From Artemia franciscana (taxonomy: Eukaryota > Arthropoda > Branchiopoda > Anostraca > Artemiidae): a DNA stretch of 64,000 nt. Made by a program: the position numbers and the translations under genes. Positions within the stretch are counted from its first letter, which is position 1, and the number at the start of each line of letters is the position of its first letter. This document shows positions 36,433-48,959 of the stretch, in pieces. The notes beneath the pieces are model-generated. The model worked only from the letters and a program-made list of their open reading frames with translations. It was not told the origin of the DNA and ran no database searches. The stretch is from contig NC_088871.1 of assembly GCF_032884065.1 (NCBI RefSeq), forward strand, positions 19,666,755 through 19,730,754. Reading direction: 5' to 3'.

Positions 36433-38035
36433 CTGAAAGTAAAAAAAATAAACTTCGAATTCAGCGACTGGAAAAGAAGCAGTATTTTATGGAACGGTCA
36501 TGACTACTTAGTTTTTAAAAATTTGGAAAGCATTGAACTAGGATTATTTGAATAAGATAAAAAAAAGGGCGCCAGCAGAAAATTCTTCAGGGGATGGGGG
36601 GGGGGGCAGATGCCAAACTAATAGTGGTGGTTGGGTAACCGCGAATACATTGCAATATATTTTTTCAAAGGAATAAGTTTGTTTTTAAATATTATTAGGA
36701 AAAAAAAAATCTCAAATAAAAACATTAATTAAATTGGATGCAAAATGAATTACAATACAGAAACTTTTAAACAACAAGGACTCCAGACAAAGGCATAAAG
36801 TTATTTAACCAAAAATATGTTTGAATATTCTCTATTTAATCTTAAAAAAAAAATCAAACTCAAATCAAAATTACAGAAAAGTTTATTGTTGTATAATATA
36901 ACAGAACTAAACTTACTTTTTAAGCAATTTCGTACTCCTTAGAATAGTTTACACAAAAAGTAGAGATAAAAAAATATAATCCTGCCTGTATAGATACCAC
37001 GTTTTGATTTTATACCGGCCATGTTAAATGTACCTTCTTCATAACAGTACAAATCACCCCCTCGAACTTAAATCTCTGATAAATTCAGATATTAAAAAGA
37101 AGAATAGAATAGTGAAGGAAAAACTAAATTTTAACTTACCATCCATCTGTCAAATTGACGTTCTTTCTTTTATTGACGTATTTAACTAAAGAAAATGAAC
37201 AGATTCAAAAAAAAATTCGTAACAAGAGAATCTTTTCAAATAGTTTTTGATAAGAAGCTGGAGGTCAAAAAGTGACCTGAGCTAATATTCACCAAAACTA
37301 AAAATGAAACTTATGAAAATAGCTACACTGGTCCTATTGGTATTGTATGGTTATTCTAAATTTATAACGTTCGTTCAGTTTATTGTTACCCACCTAATAC
37401 CAAAATTCTGAGATAATTTTCCAGATTTTTGAAAAAGGAAGAAACGATCCCAAAAAAGCAAGCAGTATTGTAGAAAACTACTTAATCAAATGCCTCACAT
37501 CAGAGAACCCTACTGTAGAGGTTTCAAGCTCCAGTCTTCAAAATGTAGAATTTCACGTTTTTTCAGACGAAACATCGTTGGTGCATGTTCATTTGTTTTG
37601 TTTTTACCAAAGGTTAATTGTATCAAACTGAAGGATCGAGATAATTGGGAGGGAACTTGCTCAAACGCAAATTTAAAGTTCTTTTTTAAGTGACCATGCA
37701 GATTAGGACAGAGAAAAGTCATATTTTCTGCCAGTTTAGGACATCTAACTACGACTTTATCCCATTTAGGACGAACTTACAAACGATCTAAAATCCTGAA
37801 AAGCTAACTGATTAAAAAGTATCAATAGCATGGGCCCCTGGATGTTGGACTCGGGTCCCTGAAAGAGGACTTGGAGTCCTGAATGCTAATGGGGTGACCT
37901 GAACTCATGCATAAGCCTGGTAATAGAAAATCGATGTGATCAGGATCATTGTATTACAAAAGAATTTTTGGCCTGTTGTACTCTTTGCAGTATTTGAGAT
38001 TGAAACATGTTCAATTGATCATCGAAAGAATATTT
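36433..38035. other. Probable intron/intergenic; one repeat fragment
   Basis: Mostly AT-rich DNA with a G run (36595-36608). 37480-37700 is a fragment of the interspersed repeat body (CAGAGAACCCTACTGTAGAGG, AACATCGTTGGTGCATGTTC). A good donor (complement GTAAGT) ends at 37138, but the sequence before it does not give an open exon in phase with 36214-36432. Confidence 0.5.
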
Positions 38036-38039
38036 CTGT

Positions 38040-39015
38040 CTGGCAATCACCTCAAATCACCAAGGTATGCATATTCTCGGACTGATGCCAAAGAAAGATG
38101 CCTTGAAACAACTCACTGGTAGCATCTACCAAAAATCCAACTCCAATCGAAAAATCGATTGCGCAATGAACTTGTTACGACTTTATGACGCTTAACACCA
38201 GCTGGCCACTGTCCCAGAAAAAATAATTTGATTGCCTAGAATGTCTTTCTAAGGACATAATTTTATCAATGACTCATTAGCTCAGTCGAGTGACGTGTCA
38301 TTCTTTTACCATAGGAAATAATGGGTCTCACGTTTGACTCATATATTAAACATAATTTTATGAAACCAATGGAAAACTGCTTAGGAGCTAAAAATGTTAT
38401 TGGTTCAGTTGTTATCTCAAAGGACCAAATTATTAGGCGTGTCACAGAACGTGTTGCATTGTCTCACCGACAACATGAATGAATATTCGATATCAGATAA
38501 CACATCACTCTTGAAGTTCTCAAAAATATGTGAAAGAATTCTTGGAAGTCAGGATATGGGCCCGCTTGTATTCATTGCATTGTTTCATTGATATCATAGA
38601 TGATTAAGCAATACCAGATAACGTATCGTTCTTGAAATTCTCGAATACATGCCAAGAAATTTTGTAGTCATTACAATTTTTGGAGGTCGAAACCAGTTTC
38701 AATAACCTTCAAAAGCTTAGGCCTGTCCAGCAAGCATCTTAAATCACCGTGGTATGCATATTCTCAGATTGATGCCAAAAAAAGTGCCTGGAAACAGATC
38801 ACTGATAACATTTACCAAAAACCGATTTGAAATTGAAAAACCGATTGCCCAAAATGCTAGTATTAATACTGTGACTCGCAACCTCAGTTGGCCAGCTTTC
38901 CAGAAACAAAACACTCATTGCCTAGAATATATTTCTAAGAAAAAAATATCATCAATGACTCGTTACCTCATTCAAGTAACGTGTCATTGTTTTGCCATAG
39001 GACATCATGGGTCTC
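38040..39015. repeat. Direct duplication of about 300 bp
   Basis: 38040-38340 and 38720-39015 share AAATCACC.[A/T]GGTATGCATATTCTC, ATTGCCTAGAAT.T.TTTCTAAG and GTGTCATT.TTTT.CCATAGGA with many substitutions; the period is about 685 bp. Between them, 38460-38540 and 38600-38670 are a second, smaller duplication (ATCAGATAACACATCACTCTTGAA). No protein; the 122-codon frame at 38754-39122 is incidental. Confidence 0.65.
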
Positions 39016-39380
39016 ACATTATAATCCTAGATCAGACAAGAATTTCAAAAATCAATTTAAAAAAATACTGCTTAGAAGGTAAAACGTGTGTCGTTGGAAA
39101 AGAAAAATGTCGCTATTTATAACTGTAGTTAACAATGACATCATCTATGACATTGGTTATTTACATGGCAGCATAGGGAGAATCGCAGTTAAACCTTGTT
39201 CATGATTTTAATCCACTAAGGAAGAAAAGAGTAGGGGTATGAGTCCACTCGGAGTGCATAATGGGATACTACTCTCTTCCACTTAAGAAGTCGCACCAAA
39301 AGTGCCGTTTTAGTGCTATATGCCAATTATAGATAGTAAAATTGATAAAAAGCACTCAAATATAAATAGTAGGTTTAAAA

Positions 39381-40020
39381 TAAGTATTGGCATGGAGATT
39401 GGTTCTTACACCACTTCTTGAAGTGAAGCAACGCTGGCACCAAATATTTTAATGGAGAGCCTCGTGGCCACTACTGCTGTATCGTAAATATAGAGTATGG
39501 TAATACCTTCTTACGGTATACCCTGTTCAAGGGTATGGTAAAGTGATCGAACAGTCAAATGGGCTAAACTTTGGGCCAAGGGTGTCATCACCGGGTTTGC
39601 CACTAATATCTCTAGTTACCTCTAAGTAGGGTAAACGGGCCCCCATCAATATACTTATAACGACATTTTCTTGTGAACTCTTTTCCTACCCTGCCTGCCA
39701 GACTCCCTAAGCGGAGTTCTTGCAAGTTCTATACGGTAAACTTTAAGTAGGGGTGGACCTTAAATAGGCCCTGGCTAATCCGCTACATTAGAGTTCACAC
39801 CACTGCTTTCTTTTGAATAACATTATCTTTCAATGACTGAGATCCGGAAGACAAAAATAGAATTTACCTTGAAAGCTTACTTATTGCGAAATCACTAACT
39901 TGGCAACGAGACTTTAACTTATCACTAAAAATTATACTATAAGCAAATCTAAGGAAATATAATTACGAAAACAAAAACAGGTTATTTCTCTGGAAAAAGA
40001 AAAAAAACAAGAGTTGGAAC
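39381..40020 (+). repeat. Unclassified direct repeat, copy 1
   Basis: Shared with 45238-45979 in the same orientation: GAGTATGGTAATA, TTACGGTATACC, GGGTATGGTAA, CAAGGGTGT, TTTTCTTGTGAACTCTTTTC, then CTTTCAATGACTGAGATC and GAAGACAAAAATAGAA and ending at GTTGGAAC. No protein. The pair is 5.86 kb apart. An LTR arrangement was considered and not supported, because no gag or pol frames lie between. Confidence 0.7.
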
Positions 40021-40911
40021 TGAAACACATCCCCCTGTAAGATAAATGACCACCATATCGTATGGGAATCCACATGAGGTTTTGAAAATTGAAGTCCACA
40101 AGATTTGCAGAAAATAATCGTGCTTAGCATGATTAAAATACAACTTTTCTCACTCTCACGAACTTACATTTGAGAGAAGCAGAAACTCATTTACTGACAC
40201 ATTTGATGACGCAAGTCGTGATGAAAAATTGACTGAACTAGCCTCTTAGTCTCCATCGGTGGAAACAACACCACATCTCACTTAAAACGCATATTGCCCC
40301 CACACACCATTTCAAATAATCCAAGGCTGAATATGCGAAGCCCTTCGAAAACGATAGGGGTAGAGGGAAAACAGTTGAAAGTTTGAGTGAATCAATAATC
40401 TGTTTATTCTGGGTCCCCTCCCCAGGGATAATCAAATGAAGAGTACGCATTGATACCAACTGAAGGTGAGATTTGGGTATTTAACTCAAGGAATAAGGTT
40501 TGAAGGAAATAATTGCCGATCCTCATGAAGGGTTTTAAACTATGAAGTGAGGTACTGGACAAAGGTTTGGGTGAAATATAAAGTGAATGGGAGAGAATAT
40601 CCCCCAAGGACTCCAGATCAGAGAGAAAAGCTCGGTAACAGAGTCACAACTGGCCAGCCAGCTTTCTGTTGATCCAGCCGTCGCTCATTCATGGCTCTCT
40701 GAAGGGGCTTCTCCCCCGAAAAGAGACCAAACCTTCCTTAGACTTAATATGACTAATCTCAGATTCCTTACCAAGCTTTCCCAATCCAACCCAGGTGTAA
40801 ACCCAGCAATAAATTTTGGAAGGGGATACATGGCTAAAAAGGAAAAAAAGTTTTTGGAATATAAGGTACATTCGTTTTTGAGACAACAATGTAAATATAC
40901 AATTATAAAAT
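40021..40911. other. No gene recognised
   Basis: AT-rich DNA with short overlapping frames on both strands (40238-40919), without domains or splice framing. It directly adjoins the hAT relic. Confidence 0.5.
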
Positions 40912-42200
40912 AAAATCAAGCCACCTTTTTGCTTTGATTTAGACTCTCCAAGACGTCCTCTGCATTAACTGGAACATTCCAGAGCATGAATAATAACGCA
41001 AATCCAATAAACCGTTCCTAACCTGATCCACTCCTGGTATAAGACTTTACTCTTCTCAGGGTAGTAAAGAATGCTCACGCGTAGCCGTAGGGATGAAAAT
41101 TGTTGCACCAATCTTCAAAAATTTATGCAGAGTGAGGAAAATCATCACATTCTTTTAATCACAACATGAAATATTTTAGTGCCATGTTTTCTGACTGCAT
41201 CCACATTCTCCTCCTTAGAGCTAACACAGTTTACAAGCTTCCCCTATAGCTGTCTGCATCAATATACAAAAAAAATAAGTCAGAGTATCCGATGAATCCT
41301 TTGTTTTTTCCTCGTGGAGGCAAATACAGTGCTTAGGAAATAAGTATTGCAGTTACTCAGCAACTTTCTGTGACTGAGGAATTGTTGATGCAGCTGCTGC
41401 AGAAAGTAGTCCATAAATGGTATAAACACAAAAAATTGAAGACGTTCCAGGATCAGCTGACACTTTTGCGTAATTATTCCTATACGTTTGTTTGGAGTTC
41501 ATAATGCGCACTCTAATGCTGATTTGACCATCCTGACAAATTTCAGTCCCTTCATAAAAATTGAATGAACCATAGCTGTACTCCTCTGTCTTATGTCTGT
41601 ATCTTTGCTCCTAAGATCGTCAGAATGTTTGAGAAAATGTACAAGATCTATAGTATCTGATTGCAAATATGTCGACAATATGTGTGACAGACTAAAGACT
41701 TACTGACAGTAACCATAACTGCAACAAAGCTGTATCTCTCAAAAAAAGATAGCAAAGAATAAGCTTTGCTTGAAGATTCCTAATCTGAATCAGGATGTTC
41801 TTGAATTTCCTTCATAGCCTTACCGATACTGATATTACATCTCATCAAACAAAATATTACGTTTAAGTGCTCCATCCGTCTAGTCTCACAAATTCGTTCA
41901 ATCTTATTTCTTTTGTCCTTGTGATGTGATTACTTACTTGAACAATTTGCTTGAAAACTGCAGAGCGCTTAGGTTAAATTCTAAAAGAATCAATTACTTC
42001 TTTCAAAGTTCCCAGATAATTTCTTTATAACATGTATGTTGTACATATGATTCAGGGCTAAGTTTAAGCCGCGACTTGCACAATAAACATAGACTGCCCG
42101 AGGAAAAATTTCACAGAGCATAGAAGCCAATCCTTGAAACTGAAACTCATAGATGAAGCTCCATCATAACCTTGCCCCCTTAAGTATTTAATTTCTTCCC
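40912..42200 (-). pseudogene. hAT-superfamily transposase relic (ZMYM1/DUF4371-like)
   Basis: Pieces of one protein follow in order on the minus strand, in shifting frames. LRGQGYDGASSMS (42146-42183) is followed by FQGLASMLCEIFPRAVYVYC and GLNLALNH (about 42045-42130), the DUF4371 hallmark around a catalytic region of hAT transposases. Then RNYLGTLKEVIDSFRI..PKRSAVFKQI (about 41945-42025), RICETRRMEH (about 41880), FIPFMDYFLQQL (about 41390-41425), and the C-terminal dimerisation region: TATREHSF, RSGSG.ERFIGFALLFML, VPVNAEDVLESLNQSKK (40917-41080). Living relatives read LCETRWVERH and TSERSFSTLRRLK at these places, so key residues (W, S of SERSFS) have changed. It has many stops and frameshifts and no terminal inverted repeats were seen, so it is an old DNA-transposon relic or transposase-derived gene copy. 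Confidence 0.7.
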
Positions 42201-42999
42201 GTTCCAACTAAGGTTAATATCAACCAAGGTGTGCTATCAACCAATTGTTTCCACTTGAAAAAGTATGTAATTTTTCACTTCCGTTTTGAGATGGTAGATG
42301 GCTAATTAACAAACAGGAGCGTAGGCTTCTACATAAACACTGAAAAAGCGCATGCGTAATTTAAATTAAATTCAAAAATCTTAGGAGCCCGAGGTTATAA
42401 CAGCACGTGGCTTACTTGGCAGCAGCCTGGCATTGTTCCCAACTGCATTTCTACTAAACAAAAATTCTCCTGTGAAGATGAGAAGATCATCCCACATTAC
42501 CTACTTGTTGTGCATACATTACTCTACATTAGTGAGAATAAAACCCGTAATGAATTTGGTTACCTTTTAAGACAGTTATGCTTTAAATTTTATATTAGAA
42601 AATTAATAAGTCATTCAGTTTTTATCCTCATCTCAATAAGATTTACAGAGTACATTTTCCTTTTGATCAATAAGATTACTCAAGATCTCTAAGAACATCG
42701 GTCCTACAGGACAAATTTTCCAATTTTTTTTTTGGGGGGGGGGGGGATATATCCCCTTTATCCATTCCCTGGGTTCGCTCCTGATCCGACCCAACATTCA
42801 ATGTCCCTCAACTTTTCCCAAAACCGTTTTAGGTTGTTCAACTCTATTTTATGATAATCTTGTTTCATTCTCAAGGGGACCTGGACCTTTTCGTTCTCCC
42901 TAAGCTCTTCCTTCTTCTCGTCTTTTTGTAATTCTTAATTTTTAAATTAAATTTAATTTAAATCATCTTTAAATTTGAATAGGACTCCAGTGTACACTA
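42201..42999. other. No gene recognised
   Basis: It may include the decayed N-terminal part of the hAT relic (up to about 42330), which I cannot follow. A T9G13 run lies at 42723-42747. The plus-strand frame 42510-42692 has no domain. Confidence 0.4.
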
Positions 43000-44766
43000 T
43001 CTTTGACTGAATCTCTTTATTGTATTTACGTTTAATATATCTTTTCTCTCTTTTGTTTTTTTTTGTTTTTTTTTTGCCATAGTATTAAATAAATCTTCGT
43101 CAAATGGAAATTGAATTCCCACATCGGGTTTTTCATATAGTACCAAAATTTCTTGGACTTTACAAAGAAAAAAAGGTAAAATAAATTTCTTATCTTTTTT
43201 TTCGTACAATTAGTGCTTCATTTTGGTCTTTACTTGTCGGCGTCTCATACTCGGTACATGTGATTTGAAGTTTACTATTTTCTGAAAAATTTCCCAAAAA
43301 ATCAATTACGTGCGTCTTGTTTGCAATGTTATGTGGCGCTGCCATTTCCATATTCCATTTTTCCGGATTATCAACATTTTGAACTGAAGAATCAAGCTTT
43401 TCGTTTTTTCGACAGAGAGGCTTAGCCTCCAATTTTCTTTTATAGGCCAATCCACCCCCCCCGTTTTCAACGAATTTGAAATTTTTCCGTCTTAGTATTT
43501 AATGTCTAATAATTTCCATTTTTTTTGCGATTGATCCTTAGACAAATTATTATGACTATCCGACGGCCTATAAGTAACTTGTGATAAAACGTCACTTTGC
43601 GAGTTTCCTCAATAATCTTTCATTAGTCTGTCAATTGTTTTCGCAACATCTTGGTAATATTTTTTACCGGCCTCCCTACGAGCCTGTCGTTCCTCCTCTA
43701 CATTTTTCTCGATTATTTTCAATAATTTAGGGGTGTATCCTTTTCGCGGTCCAGAATTTTTTTAATTAATGAAAAACTTGTCAATACTTTCCCTCTGAAA
43801 TTTGTCAACCTTTTGAAATTTGTCAACCTTTATGATTGAAAATTTTCTCTTTGTCCTGTTGCATAAGTTTCTTAAGCGATTTTCCCTTTTCACCAGAAGG
43901 ACAAACCCGATCCAATTCATTATATCGATCTTCAATAATCTGCTAACGTTTCATAAAAATCTTTCGATGTTCCCTATTTAATAAAAAAAAACAAGTTTTT
44001 TGAACTGAAAGTATGGAGCGACATTAAAGCTTAAAACGAACAGAAATTAATTCGTATATGAAAGGGTCTATTCCCTCCTAAATGCCCTGCTCTTTACGCT
44101 GAAGTTTGACTCTTTCTTTCAACTCCACTTTTTAAAACAGAAAAAATAACTTTAGCGTAAAGAGCGGGGCGTTGAGGAGGGGACAGCCCCTTTCATATAT
44201 GGATTATATCCTGTTCTGTTTCTAAAATCAGGCAAATTTTCTCGGGTTCGTAACTTTTGATAGGTAAAACTAAACTTGGTGAAACTTAGATATTTAAAAT
44301 CATAAAAATTCAATTCTTTTGATGTAACTATTGGTATCAAAATTCCGTTTTTTAGAGTTTCGATTACTATTGAGCCGGGTCGCTGCTTACTACAGTTCGT
44401 TACCACGAACTGTTTGATATTCTCTAAAATAACTCTAAATCATTTTAACAATTGCTGACCGTTCTTTTTCGTTTTCATTTAACGATTTCTCCATATATTT
44501 GTAATTGCTTTTTAAGGGCCTCCATAAGGTCTTTGAAATCAATATCTTTTCTTTCCTTTCATGTCTGTTTCTTTATAGGTTTCTCTGACCCTTTCGTCCG
44601 CTTTTCTTTTCTTTCTACTTTCATCTTTTTCAGGATGGTTTTTTTCCATATATTCTCGGTGATCTCTCTCAAAGGCTTCCATATCAATCTGTCATTCCGT
44701 TTTCCTACTTTTTCTATGGGGTTCACTTGCCCTTCTTGATCTTGTGTCAATATCTCTGTCCGCCAT
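43000..44766 (-). pseudogene. Unclassified broken coding relic, Lys/Glu-rich
   Basis: Several minus-strand frames with protein-like, charged composition follow one another: a start at 44766 (MADRDIDTRSRRASEPHRK), then KNHPEKDESRKKRKADERV; an interruption by a foldback/body repeat (43990-44420); then CPSGEKGKSLKKLMQQDKEK (about 43890), EEERQARREAGKKYYQDVAK (about 43670), and ITCTEYETPTSKDQNEALIV (about 43230). I do not recognise the family. It could be a mobile-element protein or a decayed host gene. It is broken in multiple places and I do not attempt to join the parts. Confidence 0.35.
43990..44420. repeat. Foldback element plus inverted repeat-body fragment
   Basis: 43985-44210 carries both foldback arms: GGAGCGACATTAAAGCTTAAA with TGCTCTTTACGCTGAAGTTTG, loop, then AACTTTAGCGTAAAGAGCGG with GGCGTTGAGGAGGGGACAGCC. 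The second arm ends early at TCATATATGG. 44210-44420 is the repeat body of 58.27-58.45 kb in opposite orientation (ACTATTGAGCCGGGTCGCTGC). It interrupts the coding relic. Confidence 0.75.
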
Positions 44767-44791
44767 TATTTCAAAATTCAGCTATCTTCAA

Positions 44792-44808
44792 AATGCTCCT
44801 TCAACCTA
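44792..44808. repeat. SINE target-site duplication, left
   Basis: AATGCTCCTTCAACCTA, identical to 44951-44967. Confidence 0.9.
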
Positions 44809-44950
44809 GTCCTATGGTGGCGCAGTGGTTTTGACCTTAGCTTGGTAATACGGGACTCAAAGATCGAATCGTGCTGCAGCAATGCACTGCAGGGCCGACG
44901 CAGGGACCTTAGTAGTCAAGAAGCGTCGTTAATCTGATACAATATGATAC
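44809..44950 (+). mobile_element. tRNA-derived SINE
   Basis: A 142-bp body between perfect 17-bp direct repeats. TGGCGCAGTGG (about 44817-44827) matches the Pol III A box (TGGCNNAGTGG). GATCGAATCG (about 44863-44872) is a degraded B box (GGTTCGAATCC). The rest is a non-tRNA body with a CTGCAGCAATGCACTGCAG inverted repeat and a short tail GATACAATATGATAC. SINEs have no protein and depend on a LINE for copying; the TTGATAC/GATACAAT tail would point to the partner, which I cannot name. The perfect duplication argues for recent insertion. Confidence 0.8.
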
Positions 44951-44967
44951 AATGCTCCTTCAACCTA
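44951..44967. repeat. SINE target-site duplication, right
   Basis: Partner of 44792-44808; no mismatch over 17 bp. Confidence 0.9.
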
Positions 44968-45237
44968 AATGAAAATCCTTTTTCCAATGTCAAACTTCCG
45001 GTCTCCTTGAAACTTGTTTATGACTTAAGTTGCGTCACATAATCACAAAGTTTTATTTAATCTAACTTGGCAACACCAATTAAGATCTTCGTAATATTTT
45101 TAATCGATTTCGTCTTTTCTTGCAATTTTTTATATGTAATCACAATAGGCTACTGTGTATGTTAATTTAGATCGTCTTTCTAGATAAAATGGATTCTTTT
45201 AGCTATCTTTTAATAGCTTTCCTTAACTAGCTGCCAC

Positions 45238-45979
45238 CAGATATTGGTGCGAAAATGGGTCCTTGCGCCACTTATTGTAGTGGAACCAACGCTGGCGCCA
45301 AATACTGTAATGGTGAGCCTCATGACCACCACTACTGTACCGTAAATACAGAGTATGGTAATAACCTATTACGGTATACCGGGTGGCAGGGTATGGTAAC
45401 GTGATCAAACAGTCAAACGGGCCAAACTCTAGGCCAAGGGTGTTTCCACCTATAATATCTCTAGCTATATATTTCTAGGGTAAACAGGCTCTCCTGTCGA
45501 TGTACTAATGACGGTATTTTCTCGCGAACTCTTTTCTTTCCTGCCTGGGCAACTGGAAAAATAACCTGAATAGTTGTAGAAAACTCCTCACATGTATTCT
45601 TCCAAAGAACACTTAAACATAAATCTATAAACTCTGGAGACCGACTCCCTAAGCAGAGTTTTTGGAGAGTAAAAACGAAATTACTAGTTATATTCAACGA
45701 ACTTTGCATAGGTACCTTGTATTGGCTTTTGCCAATCCGCTAAATTAAAGTTAAAACCACTCTTTTGAATTATTCTTTTGAATAATATTATCTTTCAATG
45801 GCCCAGATCAGGAAGACAAAAATAGAACTTAGTTTGAAAGCTTATTTATTGCAAAATCACTAGCTTAGAAACGAGACTTTAACTTATCATTGAAAATTCT
45901 ACCAAAGGTAAATCTAAGCAAATGTAATTACGGAAACAAGAACAGGTCATTTATCTGAAAAAAGAAAAGAGCAAGGGGT
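45238..45979 (+). repeat. Unclassified direct repeat, copy 2
   Basis: Matches 39381-40020 along its whole length. It is about 100 bp longer because of an insertion around 45560-45640. The minus-strand frames 45223-45408 and 45461-45709 lie inside and are not supported as genes. Confidence 0.7.
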
Positions 45980-48959
45980 GGAACCCCAACAATGATCATT
46001 CCTGGGATATGCTTTATAAAATGAGTGCATCATATTTGCAAAAATGGTGGATTATCTGAAAAGTAATCATAAGAAACGACAAACCATTGATTTTTAAGAC
46101 TTTAATTGCAGAGCTTATTAAGGGGACTTGGAGGAGGAACATACGGGAGGTGTTCTTTGAAACCTCCAGTTAAGGGTTTTGGACTATAATTATTACCCAG
46201 TAATTTTTATCCTAATCCGAGGAAATAAAATTTGTTGGCCTTGTTTCAGGTGTCACACAAAATACCTTAGGTGTTCCCACTTAGCTGGATCCCACCAGCC
46301 AAGGTCAGAGACTAATACTTTCTCTCTATTCTACACAAAGGGCTTAAGCTAGCTAAGAACTGGACTGTAAAAACTCCTTGGGATATCCAGTTATTTGGAG
46401 GATTTTTGTAATATTTAGCCTATGTTTAAGTGACTAATTCTTGAGTGACAAAGTCCTAAACACTTTCCAATGCTCTTCTCATGTTGTAGCGGTTGTAACT
46501 AGTAAAAACAACCATGGCCCAAAGTACCTAAAAATTAAACCTTTGTTTGAATAAAAACTAATAGTGAGAAAAAAAAATTTCATCTGTAGGTGATTCAGGA
46601 ATAGTAGCTATTATTTTGATTATTCATAATAGTAAAGTGTTATTTCGAGAACAGTTTTATGTGAGTTTCGAAAAATTGCTAAAAAACCCATTAGGAGCGA
46701 CACTAGAACAAAACAACAAAATAACGCCCCTGGAATTCCCATGGCCGAAAACCCTATAAAGGAAACTTAGTCCCTTGGTCACAACAGCAAGGAAAATCAC
46801 TTTTTTTGCCTGGGTAGTGCTGATGCGTCCTCATTTTTTTCCTTTTCTTTCGCAACTGTTAGGGGTAGTGAAACATCATAGACCTTTTTGAGGGCTTATT
46901 TGAAAATAAATTTGCTATATCTAGTACTTTTTGTAATTGGCAAAACTCAATAATTAAATAAAGTGCCATTTTATTACAAAAACTGCATCTTCGTATACAA
47001 GGTGCTTTTATGTTGGATTTGATGTCATAATTGAGTGACCTTAATCTCTGATTCTCTTGGGTTCGTTCTTTACTATAAAATCAAAAATAATTACTTATCT
47101 TATTACCAAATTTCGCTTTTATCCCAATCCCTTCCTCCCTAATAGAGAAACATAGAGCCCAGGCTATATTAAAAAATCAGGGAAGATTAAAAAATCAGTT
47201 GGCTGAATATTTCTTATCGTATACGGTCAGAGTAGTTGTGACTATGGTGGGTAAAACGCTTGAAATTGACTGTAGCTTAAAACAGTCAACCCAATCCCAG
47301 GGTCCAAACGCACTTGCGTGAAACTAATTTAAAAGGGAATTGTTCATTGATACAATTTGTGAAGATTGCTTATTGTAACACTTTTTTTTGCGGTGTTAAT
47401 ATAGTATAAGTTGTTTTACCATGAAAACAGAATATACTTGGGGAATATCAAGCTACGCGATACAAGTTAAAGCGAAGACGTAATACGAAGCAGAAGTCTC
47501 AGATTCGATATTTTATTCAACTTCAAACTAAAAAAAGGCACAACATTTCACAATTCACTCTCAGTACTGGTTTATTCCCTTAAAACAGGCTAAAAAGCTT
47601 AAGACATTCGGATTGAAGAAATACAACACTTAACAATTAATCGAACAATTCATTAGTATTTACATGTTAGATTATCGCCTCACCTTAGTCTAAAAAGCAG
47701 ATTTAATCAACTAATTTAAATGTAAAAAAGTAAAATAGAAAAGTGAAATAAAAAAAAAGAAAATGAAACTAATGCTACTAACACGGATCTCCCATCGCTC
47801 CACGACAGAAAAGAACAGTATTTTTAATCAAAAGCAAATTTACCAAGGCTACGCAAAGGCAAAATAAAAAAAATAATGAAGAACTATTTCGTGATGCAGA
47901 GTTCTGCCACCTGTGGATTTCTCTAGATTAATTGATCCTTTTTTAATTCAACTTTTCGCTCAGTATTTTTCAAAAGCAAACCCCCTCTGTACATCTCTTC
48001 ATAGCAAAAAATTAATGGAAGATTGAAAAATCAAAGTCGAATGATTCTTCTTGTTCTCAGTTTGGCTTTGAACCTTTGAAGTCAATAAATTTCTTATAAT
48101 CTGATTTTCTGACAAAAAAAAACAGGATCGCCCAATTATGACAAACAGTGGTCATTTGTTTGTAACGAACTTATAGAAGCTAAAATACAAAATCTATTGT
48201 AAAATGAAAAAGACAAGTGAATTTCTTCTAGATCTCCAGACGGATTTTCCTGGTAAAATTGATTAGAGAGTTTTTGTTTTGTTTTTGAAATTCAATTCAA
48301 AAGGAAATTCGAAAATTTTGATAGAATGCGAGAACATGTCCTATTGCCAATTTCATAGGTTTCTTATCATTTTGCTCAAGGTATTTCATATAAAAATTAT
48401 AATTATCTAGCGTTTTAATAATAGATAGAAAGTTCTGATCTTTTTCGTATCACCGTTTCACTAAACTTGGAACTATCTTTTAACTGGAACTCGGGTTACT
48501 GAAAAATAAAATTACATATTGGTTCCACATATCATAGGTGGATAATATGTTTTCACATGTGAATATGTTCCACCACAGACTAGTGTATTCTGTAAGCACA
48601 AATGGGAAATATAAGAATATTTGGTCATCGGTAGTCTTCCGATTTATGTACTAAACCTCAAACATTTTTTACATATATCTTACAGTATAGCAGACTCATA
48701 CGAACAATTCAGAGGCCAAATTGAATAAGTCTATTATGAAAAAAAAAATAACAATGCTAAAAACGAAGCTATATTCCTAATTTGAACTTTAATGTACCCA
48801 TTGCTTGGTGGAAAAAAAAATCTATGTTGCTTTTATGTTTGCTAGTACGTTTGGACATGGAAACATAATCTATAATAAAACTGAATTGAATTTAGAACAT
48901 AATCTAGAGCAAACTTAAGGGGATATTCGACACATCCCGAAAAATTTCAGTGGAGTTAC
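45980..48959. other. No gene recognised; AT-rich intergenic DNA
   Basis: No frame above 60 codons, no splice-framed exon and no repeat shared with the rest of the window could be identified. It lies downstream of the 3' end of the minus-strand gene that finishes at 50835. Confidence 0.5.

Noticed and set aside
37133-37190. Upstream exon for the 36214-36432 gene
   Set aside because: The donor is good, but the phase needed to join is closed by stops unless a 27-nt exon with a weak acceptor is assumed.
39381-45979. LTR retrotransposon bounded by the two direct repeats
   Set aside because: No gag, protease, RT or integrase signal between them, and the interior holds unrelated DNA-transposon and SINE material.
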